Positions 34,006-40,379 of a DNA stretch of 40,379 nt are shown piece by piece; position 1 is the stretch's first letter; each line of letters begins with the position of its first letter. The notes under the pieces were generated by a model, which was not told the origin of the DNA, did not search any database, and worked only from the letters and a program-made list of their open reading frames with translations. The DNA is taken from assembly GCF_014696355.1 (NCBI RefSeq), contig NZ_JACJQA010000022.1:1-40379 (forward strand), in the 5' to 3' direction. The translations under genes and the position numbers were made by a program. This DNA is from Pseudanabaena sp. FACHB-1998. Its GTDB lineage: Bacteria > Cyanobacteriota > Cyanobacteriia > Pseudanabaenales > Pseudanabaenaceae.

Positions 34006-35097
34006 ATGGAAAGAGCCTATTGGCTAGCATGGTCACAAGTGAGGGGTATTGGGCCTGTTTTAATGAAACGGCTTTATCAAGCATTTAGCTCAATGTCGGA
34101 GGCTTGGCAAGCTGAACCCAACGCATTACAAGAAGTGGAAGGAATTGGCGGACAAACCCTTGACACAATTCGACAAGCCCAGCAAGAAGTTGAGCCAGTG
34201 GCACTATTAGCTGACCATGAGCATCATAATTTAAACTTTTGGACTCCCAGCGATCGGGAATATCCTCAACTACTTTGGGAAATCCCCGATCCGCCACCCC
34301 TGCTCTACTATCGCGGACATCTTACTCAATGGAATGAGCGTAATACGGTGGCGATCGTCGGCACGCGCCGCGCTACTCCCTATGGTCGGCGATGGACAAA
34401 AAAAATTGTGACAGCCCTTGCCGAGCGGGGTTTTACGATCATTTCGGGTATGGCTGAGGGCATTGATGGCGAAGCTCACAAAGCTTGTTTAGAGGTCGGT
34501 GGACAAACTGTCGCTGTCGTTGGTACGGGAGTCGATCAGGTTTATCCTTACAAACACAAGGATTTGTATAAGCAAATTCTGGATACAGGCTTAGTAGTGA
34601 GCGAATATCGCCAAGGCACACCCCCTGACAAAAAACATTTCCCAGCCCGCAATCGCATTATTGCAGGCATGAGTCGCGTTACCTTAGTCATGGAAGCGCC
34701 CGATCGCTCGGGAGCTTTAATTACCGCTTATCAAGCCAATGAATATGGTCGCGATGTCTATGCGTTGCCCAATTCCTTAGAAGTGCATGAGGCAAAGGGA
34801 TGCTTAAAGATACTCGGTAAAGGCGCTCAAGCGATTTTAGGGGTGGATGAGTTACTGGAAGCTCTAGGGATGTTGCCGAATCTTGATACGCCTATGCCAG
34901 CGATCGCCATTTCGCAACTACCGCCACTACAACAAAATGTTCTACAGGCGATCGGTTTTGGCGATCCTGTGGGCTTAGATTGGATTGTCGAGCAGGTCAA
35001 ATCACCTTCGGGCGAAGTGCTAGGCGCTTTAACGCAATTAGAACTAGCAGGGGCGATCGCGCCCTACCCAGGAATGCGCTATCAACGCCTAGCCTAA
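34006..35097 (+). CDS. dprA: DNA-processing protein DprA
   Basis: This 363-residue protein has an N-terminal helical SAM/HhH-like part (ARSQVRGIGPVLMKRL-type, with VEGIGGQTLDTIRQAQ). The Rossmann-like core (about 100-290) has VAIVGTRRATPYGRR, FTIISGMAEGIDGEAHKACL, VGTGVDQVYPYKHKDLY and FPARNRIIAGMSRVTLVMEA. A C-terminal winged-helix (about 300-363) closes the protein. DprA loads RecA on incoming single-stranded DNA during natural transformation. PilT in the same window serves the same process. Length and domains are normal. Confidence 0.95.
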   Translation: MERAYWLAWSQVRGIGPVLMKRLYQAFSSMSEAWQAEPNALQEVEGIGGQTLDTIRQAQQEVEPVALLADHEHHNLNFWTPSDREYPQLLWEIPDPPPLLYYRGHLTQWNERNTVAIVGTRRATPYGRRWTKKIVTALAERGFTIISGMAEGIDGEAHKACLEVGGQTVAVVGTGVDQVYPYKHKDLYKQILDTGLVVSEYRQGTPPDKKHFPARNRIIAGMSRVTLVMEAPDRSGALITAYQANEYGRDVYALPNSLEVHEAKGCLKILGKGAQAILGVDELLEALGMLPNLDTPMPAIAISQLPPLQQNVLQAIGFGDPVGLDWIVEQVKSPSGEVLGALTQLELAGAIAPYPGMRYQRLA

Positions 35098-35138
35098 AAA
35101 AGAAGGTGTAGATACTAAATATCTACACCTTCTTTTTT
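35096..35138 (+). terminator. Terminator of dprA
   Basis: There are 19-base perfect arms (35096-35114 and 35120-35138) containing GAAGGTGTAGATA, with a CTAAA loop and a T6 run. The first arm begins in the stop codon. Confidence 0.85.
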
Positions 35139-35143
35139 GTGTA

Positions 35144-35214
35144 AGCGAATGGCGGGAATCGAACCCGCAACATCTGCTTGGAAGGCAGAGGTTTTACCAC
35201 TAAACTACATTCGC
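35144..35214 (-). tRNA. tRNA-Gly (anticodon UCC)
   Basis: The minus-strand reading GCGAATG...CATTCGC gives a 7-bp acceptor stem. The D-arm has GTAGTTTAGTGGTAAAAC. The anticodon stem TCTGC/GCAGA holds the loop CTTCCAA, so the anticodon is TCC. The T-arm GCGGGTTCGATTCCCGC is standard. The discriminator base is T, as usual for tRNA-Gly. CCA is not encoded. Total length is 71. Confidence 0.95.
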
Positions 35215-35303
35215 ACAATTCAGATTTGCATCAGCAGTTACTAATTATAGCAGCAATTGCACCATTGTCAAAGAATTTCTGGCAAATTTGATAAGGTGGA
35301 TTG

Positions 35304-36062
35304 CTAAAACTCGCAATAGCCCTGATCCATTTCAATCCGATCTAGCACTTTTAGCCCTCGCGGATCGCCTAGTTTACGCAAAGCACTACGAGCATCAGTC
35401 TGCACGCTAAGATCGTCATCATCAAGGGCATAGATCAGCGCATCCAAGGCATCATGATAAATTTCATCCTGAGTAAATTCTCGACGCTTCTGCACAATCA
35501 ACTTACCCAATGACCAAGCACAGTTACCGCGCACCGCCGAGATGGGATCGTTACTTAAAGCATCAACTAAAGGCTCGATCGCTTGTAAGTCTCCCAACTG
35601 TCCCAACGCGCTAGCCGCCCATAGGCGTACTGCCGTAATGTCATACTTAAGCGCCGAAATTAATGGGTGTAACCCTAAAGCGGCGTGACAGGTTCCCAAA
35701 GCCCAGACAATACCTTTACGGACATAGCCATTCCAGTCCTGCTTGAGTTGGTCGATTAATGGGACGATCGCGCGATCGCTCTTATTGCGACCCAAGGCAT
35801 AGGCAGCGCTAACCCGTACTAGCGGACATTCATCTTGGAGTAATTCGATCAGGCGGGGAATGGCTCGCTCATCCTCTAATTCACAAAAAGCTCTCGCAGC
35901 TTGCATCCTTTCAAGAATTACATCTGAATTAAGTAGTGCTAACATTTCATCAGGATCGGGAAGAGGGATTTCCTCTTCGGGTGGCAAATCCAAGGGACTA
36001 AGGGGATTTGTATCAATATCTAAGATAGTTAGGTCGTCATTGAGTGTCATGGCGATCGTCAT
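35304..36062 (-). CDS. HEAT-repeat protein
   Basis: This 252-residue protein is built from about five or six HEAT/PBS-lyase-like repeats (AIPRLIELLQDECPLVRVSA and AYALG; AIVPLIDQLKQDWNGYVRKG; LHPLISALKYDITAVRLWAA; AIEPLVDALSNDPISAVRGN; then DALIYALDDDDLSVQTDARS). It is preceded by an acidic, P/L-rich N-terminus of about 40 residues. Cyanobacterial relatives include phycobilin lyases (CpcE/F-like) and adaptor proteins, but no cysteine or lyase motif specific to these is visible, so the role is open. Starts at 36062 and 36050 are both possible. Confidence 0.8.
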   Translation of the reverse strand: MTIAMTLNDDLTILDIDTNPLSPLDLPPEEEIPLPDPDEMLALLNSDVILERMQAARAFCELEDERAIPRLIELLQDECPLVRVSAAYALGRNKSDRAIVPLIDQLKQDWNGYVRKGIVWALGTCHAALGLHPLISALKYDITAVRLWAASALGQLGDLQAIEPLVDALSNDPISAVRGNCAWSLGKLIVQKRREFTQDEIYHDALDALIYALDDDDLSVQTDARSALRKLGDPRGLKVLDRIEMDQGYCEF

Positions 36063-36240
36063 GGCAAAAAGTCAGGCATAGTTGGGATGCCCCGATGTGT
36101 AGTTGTTATCTTACAGTGCTTTGTCCTGATTTGTTAACTACTCCCTGCCTAGACAGCATCAATATTTTTTTTGTGGAACAATTGACTGGAGAGAAGCTAT
36201 TTCACATAAGTAACTAGGCAAAATTAAATATAAAACCCCA

Positions 36241-36277
36241 AAACCTGTGGCGCACGCGCAGCATGCGCCACAGGTTT
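36241..36277. repeat. Palindrome in the gap between the HEAT gene and the NurA gene
   Basis: AAACCTGTGGCGCA (36241-36254) and its complement (36264-36277) enclose CGCGCAGCA. The rest of 36063-36343 (divergent start regions) is AT-rich with no gene. The palindrome has no T-run in the usual place, though CTGGGTTTTT follows about 10 bases later. Confidence 0.65.
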
Positions 36278-36343
36278 TGATTCTGGGTTTTTAATTATGC
36301 CCAGCTACATAACTTGAGTTTCTGAATTGAGCTAGAGGTATAA

Positions 36344-37531
36344 ATGCTGGATTTACAGAAATTGATGGGACAGATGCAAGGCATGTCCGAGCAATTGCAA
36401 AGGGAAGCGCAGCAATTGACAACCAAACTCGATCGCGCCGAAAATATATTTCATCAAGCCCGAACCAATCAGCAATCTCTTCTTCAAAGTCTTCAGCAAG
36501 GGGGCGATCGCTTTGTCTTTAATTGCGCTCAGCCAGTGGAAGACTTAGAACAAATTACGGCGATCGCGCCCATCACCACCCCACATATTGTTCTGGCAAC
36601 CGACGGCTCTCAGATTGCGCCAAGTCGCCACGAAATCGCCTATTGCTATTTGATTAATATTGGTCGGGTTGCCATTTACTATAACTCTGGAATCTATCCG
36701 TTATTGGATAATGTTCCAGAAGTATTTTATAAAACAGAAGATTTATATAAGGCGCGTCAATGGGGAATTCAGACCGAGCAATGGATGACTCTCAAGCGCA
36801 CAGTTGCCGAAAATGTTGCCCTAGCCAGTTTAGCGATCGCAACTCTTGCTAGCTATCCTGCTGCACCGATGTTAGCTTTTAGTGATGGAGCTTTAGTTCA
36901 TTGGGAACTTGATGAGATTCCTACCGAGGCGCGATCGCAACTCTTGCCAGATATTCTCAGCGCATGGGATGCGTTAAAAGCTCAACAAATTCCGCTTGCG
37001 GGCTATATCAGCGCACCCCGTGCAGCAGAAGCAACTAACTTTTTGCGATTGCAACTCTGCCCATTTGAGCAGCCAGAATGCCAGAGACATTGTGCGGCTA
37101 AGCCCCTTGATGCTTCGCCCTGTAGTCAATTGCAACCCTTGCGAGATGCCACATTATGGAGTCGTTTTTTAAAAGTAGGAGAAAGTAGTCCTCTTTGGCA
37201 AAGTCGCGCCAGAATTATGGAAGAGTATGGCGAGCATCAAATATATTTTTGCTATCTCCATGTAGGAACGGAAGTTGCCAGAGTGGAGATGCCCGCTTGG
37301 ACGGCGCTAAATCCTAACCTGCGATCGCAAGCTTTGCAAATTATCCTCGCGCAAGTACAAAAGGGCTATGGCTACCCTGTAGCCTTGGCAGAGGCACATA
37401 ATCAAGCCGTAGTCACAGGTAGCGATCGCCGCCGATTTTTTGCGATTTTAGAACAGCAAATGGTGAAGTCAGGTTTACGGAATATTGCCACTTCCTATAA
37501 AGAATCTCGCAAGCGCAGCAGTATTGCATAA
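36344..37531 (+). CDS. NurA-domain nuclease
   Basis: This 395-residue protein has the NurA signature: ATDGSQIAPSRHEIAY with the metal-binding D87, a middle FSDGALVHWEL, and the ending GYPVALAEAHNQAVVTGSDR. NurA nucleases work with the HerA helicase on DNA ends in archaea; cyanobacterial homologues often stand alone, as here. An N-terminal coiled coil (about 5-50) and a four-cysteine stretch (CPFEQPECQRHC...SPC, about 239-260) are extra to the core. The cysteines could bind zinc or an iron-sulfur cluster; that is inference. Confidence 0.8.
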   Translation: MLDLQKLMGQMQGMSEQLQREAQQLTTKLDRAENIFHQARTNQQSLLQSLQQGGDRFVFNCAQPVEDLEQITAIAPITTPHIVLATDGSQIAPSRHEIAYCYLINIGRVAIYYNSGIYPLLDNVPEVFYKTEDLYKARQWGIQTEQWMTLKRTVAENVALASLAIATLASYPAAPMLAFSDGALVHWELDEIPTEARSQLLPDILSAWDALKAQQIPLAGYISAPRAAEATNFLRLQLCPFEQPECQRHCAAKPLDASPCSQLQPLRDATLWSRFLKVGESSPLWQSRARIMEEYGEHQIYFCYLHVGTEVARVEMPAWTALNPNLRSQALQIILAQVQKGYGYPVALAEAHNQAVVTGSDRRRFFAILEQQMVKSGLRNIATSYKESRKRSSIA

Positions 37532-37572
37532 AAGGAAGAGATAGCGCATAGCGCTATCTCTTCCTTTTATGC
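37526..37572. terminator. Bidirectional terminator between the NurA gene and hemH
   Basis: There are 22-base perfect arms (37526-37547 and 37551-37572) with an ATA loop; the core is GAGATAGCGC-ATA-GCGCTATCTC. It starts inside the last codons of the plus-strand gene, with CCTTTTATG in the second arm. Confidence 0.8.
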
Positions 37573-37589
37573 GATGGAGTGCGATTAAT

Positions 37590-38603
37590 TTAGGCAGGAA
37601 CTGCTGCCACTTTAGTTGTGCCGAGAGATTCCATTACTAATTCGGCAAGATCATTAATAAAGATGGGATGGCTGTTTAAGGCAGGAACGCGATCAAAGTG
37701 ATGAATCCCTGCTTCTTCGGCAATTTCACGATATTCAATATCGATCTCTTGCAGAGTTTCAATATGTTCGGAAACAAAGCTAATGGGAACCACCAGCAGA
37801 TCATTAATACCTCGCTTTGCAAGGCTTTTGATCGCTTCCTCGGTGTAGGGTTGGAGCCACTCCACGGGGCCCACACGACTTTGGTAAGCGAGGGTATGGG
37901 CGTTGTAGCGCTGATAGTCGCGACGTAGAGCTTTCATGATGCCATCAACACAGTTTTCCATTTCCGATTGATAGGGATCATTGTATTGCGTGACATACTT
38001 CACAGGTACGCCGTGGGCGCTAAAGAAGATATGCACATTGTCAGGATTCGCGGATTCTTGTAACTTGCCATTGATGAGTTCATTCATCGCCCGAATGTAA
38101 CCCTTGCGCTCATACCAAGACTGAATCGTAATGCGCTCGATCGCTTGCAATTCGGGATCATTTGCCCATAGCTCATCAAGTTGCTTAATGCTAGAGCCGC
38201 TAGTGCTGATGGAATATTGCGGATATAGAGGTAAGACCACCAATCGAGTAATGCCATCTCGCTTGATTTGGGAGATCGCCTCGGAGGTATAGGGATGCCA
38301 GTAGCGCATCGCCACATAAACCTTGGCATCCAGCCCGTTACGCTGCAATACATTCTCAATGTTTTCGCCCTGCTCCTCTGTAATCTGACGCAGGGGTGAA
38401 CCACCACCAATCATCCGATAATTTTCTTGGCTAATGGGGGCGCGGCTCGCAGCAATCAATGAGGCGATCGGCTTTTGCAAAAAGCGAATTGGGAGGCGAA
38501 TAATTTCTGGATCGGCGAACAAGTTGTACAAGAAAAGATAGACATCCTCTAGCTTTTCAGGACCTCCTAGATTTAATAGCATTACTCCAACGCGACCAGA
38601 CAT
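37590..38603 (-). CDS. hemH: Ferrochelatase without C-terminal extension
   Basis: This 337-residue protein catalyses insertion of iron into protoporphyrin, the last step of haem synthesis. Motifs: [38 protein letters not shown], catalytic H197 in [11 protein letters not shown], and E282 in [11 protein letters not shown]. It ends with [15 protein letters not shown] just after the catalytic domain. Many cyanobacterial enzymes are about 380-390 residues because of a C-terminal light-harvesting-like (CAB) helix; that part is absent and the stop is followed by the shared terminator, not by a remnant. Confidence 0.93.
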   Translation of the reverse strand: MSGRVGVMLLNLGGPEKLEDVYLFLYNLFADPEIIRLPIRFLQKPIASLIAASRAPISQENYRMIGGGSPLRQITEEQGENIENVLQRNGLDAKVYVAMRYWHPYTSEAISQIKRDGITRLVVLPLYPQYSISTSGSSIKQLDELWANDPELQAIERITIQSWYERKGYIRAMNELINGKLQESANPDNVHIFFSAHGVPVKYVTQYNDPYQSEMENCVDGIMKALRRDYQRYNAHTLAYQSRVGPVEWLQPYTEEAIKSLAKRGINDLLVVPISFVSEHIETLQEIDIEYREIAEEAGIHHFDRVPALNSHPIFINDLAELVMESLGTTKVAAVPA

Positions 38604-38669
38604 AAAATTTCCTAAATTAATGGATTTATAAAAAGATAAAAAATAGCAAAAAAATTAAAATAAGGGTTT

Positions 38670-38706
38670 GCGCTTTTCGTTTTGCCGTAGACAAAATGAA
38701 AAGCGC
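38670..38706 (-). terminator. Palindrome between the response regulator gene and hemH
   Basis: GCGCTTTTCGTTTTG (38670-38684) pairs with CAAAATGAAAAGCGC (38692-38706) except for one G/T position. It lies about 105 bases past the response regulator stop and 66 bases before the hemH start. It may terminate the upstream operon; the T-run is weak. Confidence 0.5.
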
Positions 38707-38812
38707 CCTAGTCTAAATATTAGTCTAAGTTTATAGCTAGATATTAGCCTTTACTTTGAAAGACCTACCAATAAGCTCGCGTAGAAATAAACGCTACTCT
38801 AAGGTTATCGCC

Positions 38813-39199
38813 CTATTGCTTGCCTAACCAATGCTTAACACAGTCTTCTAGCAAATCAATATCTAAGGGCTTTGTCAGATAATCATCACAACCTGAGGCG
38901 ATCGCCGTTTCCTTGTCGCCTTTCATCGCATGTGCTGTCACCGCCACAATCGGAATCTTCGCAGTGCGATCGCTAGCCTTTAATTGTCTGGCTACCTCCC
39001 ATCCATCAATTTCTGGCAAAGATAAATCTAGCAGAATTAAATCTGGATGATTAGTTTGCAGCCAATCCAACGCCGCTTGTCCATCTTGGATACAAGTTAC
39101 GCGATAGCCTGAATCTTGAAACACCTGTTCCACCAAAACTTGGTTGTCAGGGGCATCTTCGACCACTAAGATTAGCGGCGGTTTGTTAAATGCGGGCAT
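38813..39199 (-). CDS. Single-domain response regulator
   Basis: This 128-residue receiver domain has the acidic pocket E14-D15 (LVVEDAPD), phospho-acceptor D58 (LILLDLSLPEIDGWE), the switch threonine in VAVTAHAM, and lysine in DDYLTKPLD. No output domain follows, so it acts by protein contact, as CheY-like or hybrid-kinase partners do. The frame extends to 39352, but that part overlaps the DUF362 gene and is not receiver-like; ATG 39199 is preferred. It overlaps the DUF362 stop by 14 bases, so the two are probably translated together. No histidine kinase is in the window. Confidence 0.9.
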   Translation of the reverse strand: MPAFNKPPLILVVEDAPDNQVLVEQVFQDSGYRVTCIQDGQAALDWLQTNHPDLILLDLSLPEIDGWEVARQLKASDRTAKIPIVAVTAHAMKGDKETAIASGCDDYLTKPLDIDLLEDCVKHWLGKQ

Positions 39200-40151
39200 A
39201 GGTGCTGAGCGGTTCTTTGATGAACTTGATATAGAGATGTTTAAAAGTTGAGCGAATGACTCTAGGCATCCCAAAGTCAATTTCCAACATAGTTTCAGGA
39301 AGTTTCCAATCGAGGCAACGTAACTGCGCGACTTGATCACCAACAATATCAATGGCGTTCAAGTCACTACATAGCCCCGATCGCATCGATGCAGCCACGG
39401 TTGGCACATCATGAGGTTTAACGCCTAAGATTTCCACCATAACGCGATCGAGGGCAAATACATCACAGGCGGCAGCTAAAATTCCTAAATCTTTGGGTTC
39501 GCCAGCGCTAGGACCATTGCCTTCATGTCCGATGATGCCATCAAGGATCGTTAGCTCAGGGTTAATGGTTCTCGCAGTTTCCACCAGCATTTGCGAAAAT
39601 CTTTCGACATCTTTGCCAGCTTCCATGTGCCACCATGCTTTCATTTTTCCGGGGACGCAACCAAAGAGATTTTTCACGCCAAGGGTGAGGGTTAATTGCA
39701 TGTGAGATTTCACCTTGGGCAAGTTGATGACTACATCCGCCTCCATCGCTTCTTTGCTCAAGCGTAAATGCTGTAGTTCGCCTTCACTTTCGGTTTCGTA
39801 ACGTTTGCCATGAAATTCGACGATGGGAATTCCTAGTTCCTCCGCCAGAGGCAGCAAGCCATTGGCTTTGGCAATACCCTTAACACTCCCAAAGGCAGGG
39901 CTATCGCCTAAAAAGGGCTTGCCACCAGCATCCTGTACCATTTTGGCTACGCAATACACCAGTTCAGGACGAGTGGTACATTCTTTGGTGGGGCGAGAGC
40001 CTGTGAGCAAATTGGGCTTGAGGAGAACGCGATCGCCTGCTTTGACGATGCTGGACATACCTCCTAGGGGTGCAAGTACTGCCTCCAGAGATTGTATCAA
40101 TGATGCAATCTCATAGCTAGAGGTATGTAAAAGACTGACAATTGGTTTCAT
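39186..40151 (-). CDS. DUF362-domain protein
   Basis: This 321-residue protein has the DUF362 features VLLKPNLLTG near residue 45, ELVYCVAKMVQDAGGKPFLG, DVVINLPKVKSHMQLTLTLG, VKNLFGCVPGKMKAWWHMEA and LTILDGIIGHEGNGPSAGEP. DUF362 proteins are often found with iron-sulfur domains; no cysteine cluster is present here, so this is the stand-alone form. The function is not established. It is the first gene of a two-gene unit with the response regulator. Confidence 0.85.
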   Translation of the reverse strand: MKPIVSLLHTSSYEIASLIQSLEAVLAPLGGMSSIVKAGDRVLLKPNLLTGSRPTKECTTRPELVYCVAKMVQDAGGKPFLGDSPAFGSVKGIAKANGLLPLAEELGIPIVEFHGKRYETESEGELQHLRLSKEAMEADVVINLPKVKSHMQLTLTLGVKNLFGCVPGKMKAWWHMEAGKDVERFSQMLVETARTINPELTILDGIIGHEGNGPSAGEPKDLGILAAACDVFALDRVMVEILGVKPHDVPTVAASMRSGLCSDLNAIDIVGDQVAQLRCLDWKLPETMLEIDFGMPRVIRSTFKHLYIKFIKEPLSTYARI

Positions 40152-40223
40152 GGAAGTTTCTAGAAGGTTTTGAGGTCAGCAAACTTATTAAAATATACCC
40201 TACTCTTCTGAGGAAATAATTAT

Positions 40224-40250
40224 ATGGTGCGTGGCTTTGCTACGCACCAT
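40224..40250. repeat. GC-rich palindrome near the right edge
   Basis: ATGGTGCGTGGC (40224-40235), loop TTT, then GCTACGCACCAT (40239-40250), pairing fully if one G-U is allowed. It lies between the partial gene at the edge and DUF362, so it could terminate the edge gene. Other bases of 40152-40286 show no gene. Confidence 0.55.
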
Positions 40251-40286
40251 TATTAAAAACAGAATGTATAGCTGTCGCCAAGTGTA

Positions 40287-40379
40287 TTAGGACGCAGAAG
40301 CGGCCAGAACAGATTCCATGGCATCACGTAAATTGTCAGAATTGCGTAAAAGTTTGCGAATTCGATGCTTCAACCAAGC
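40287..40379 (-). CDS. C-terminal end of an unidentified gene (cut by window edge)
   Basis: The minus-strand frame reads AWLKHRIRKLLRNSDNLRDA, then MESVLAASAS and a TAA stop at 40287-40289, and is open to the window edge. The basic, amphipathic 30 residues do not identify a family. Codon use and a hairpin just after the stop support a real gene end. Confidence 0.5.
   Translation of the reverse strand, partial: AWLKHRIRKLLRNSDNLRDAMESVLAASAS

Noticed and set aside
35304-36062. HEAT protein as a phycobilin lyase (CpcE/NblB type)
   Set aside because: The repeats alone are not specific, and no phycobilisome genes are nearby.
39200-39352. Extended N-terminus of the response regulator
   Set aside because: The extra 51 residues overlap the DUF362 coding region, are not receiver-like, and a good ATG starts right before the receiver domain.

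Overview
The window is chromosomal DNA from a cyanobacterium. HIP1 octamers (GCGATCGC and one-base variants) occur throughout, and the gene set is cyanobacterial: XisH/XisI, a GH57 (DUF3536-type) glycosidase, SufS, ferrochelatase and Smc. The short GAA/TTC-loop palindromes between genes, plus a complete pyruvate formate-lyase/AdhE/phosphoketolase set, would fit a filamentous Pseudanabaena-like organism. The genus is a guess, not a result.

Positions 1-11013 are accessory DNA. A single-chain restriction-methyltransferase (10079-6288, minus strand) is followed, all on the same strand, by a series of toxin-antitoxin (TA) cassettes: an antitoxin/PIN pair, an orphan DUF433, a second antitoxin/PIN pair, an antitoxin/RelE pair, a DUF433/DUF5615 remnant, a nucleotidyltransferase/HEPN pair, a second and nearly identical antitoxin/RelE pair, DUF433/DUF5615 with a frameshift, and a broken DUF433 cut by an IS630-family element at the left edge. 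Successive cassettes are separated by a 100-160 bp copy of the last part of the restriction gene (nine copies, T1 to T9, counting the one still inside the gene). The copies come in two 3'-end types and are mosaics of each other. This tail-punctuated TA array is the most unusual structure in the window. XisH/XisI lies on the other side of the restriction gene, on the opposite strand.

Positions 11309-17911 hold a GH57 glycosidase and Smc. Positions 18137-27441 hold a fermentation block: pflB, pflA, an inserted mazEF pair, adhE and phosphoketolase. PflB (activated by PflA) splits pyruvate into acetyl-CoA and formate. AdhE reduces acetyl-CoA to ethanol. Phosphoketolase makes acetyl-phosphate from sugar phosphates. 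Together they suggest dark, anoxic energy metabolism.

Positions 27513-40379 are ordinary housekeeping genes: a histidine phosphatase, an inositol-phosphatase-family enzyme, an ABC-2-type permease, PilT with a long proline-rich N-terminus, methionine aminopeptidase, SufS, DprA, tRNA-Gly(UCC), a HEAT-repeat protein, a NurA-domain protein, a ferrochelatase without the usual C-terminal extension, a response regulator overlapping a DUF362 gene, and the end of an unidentified gene. Many gene ends here carry strong perfect hairpins, several built on a shared G/C core with a GAA or TTC loop.
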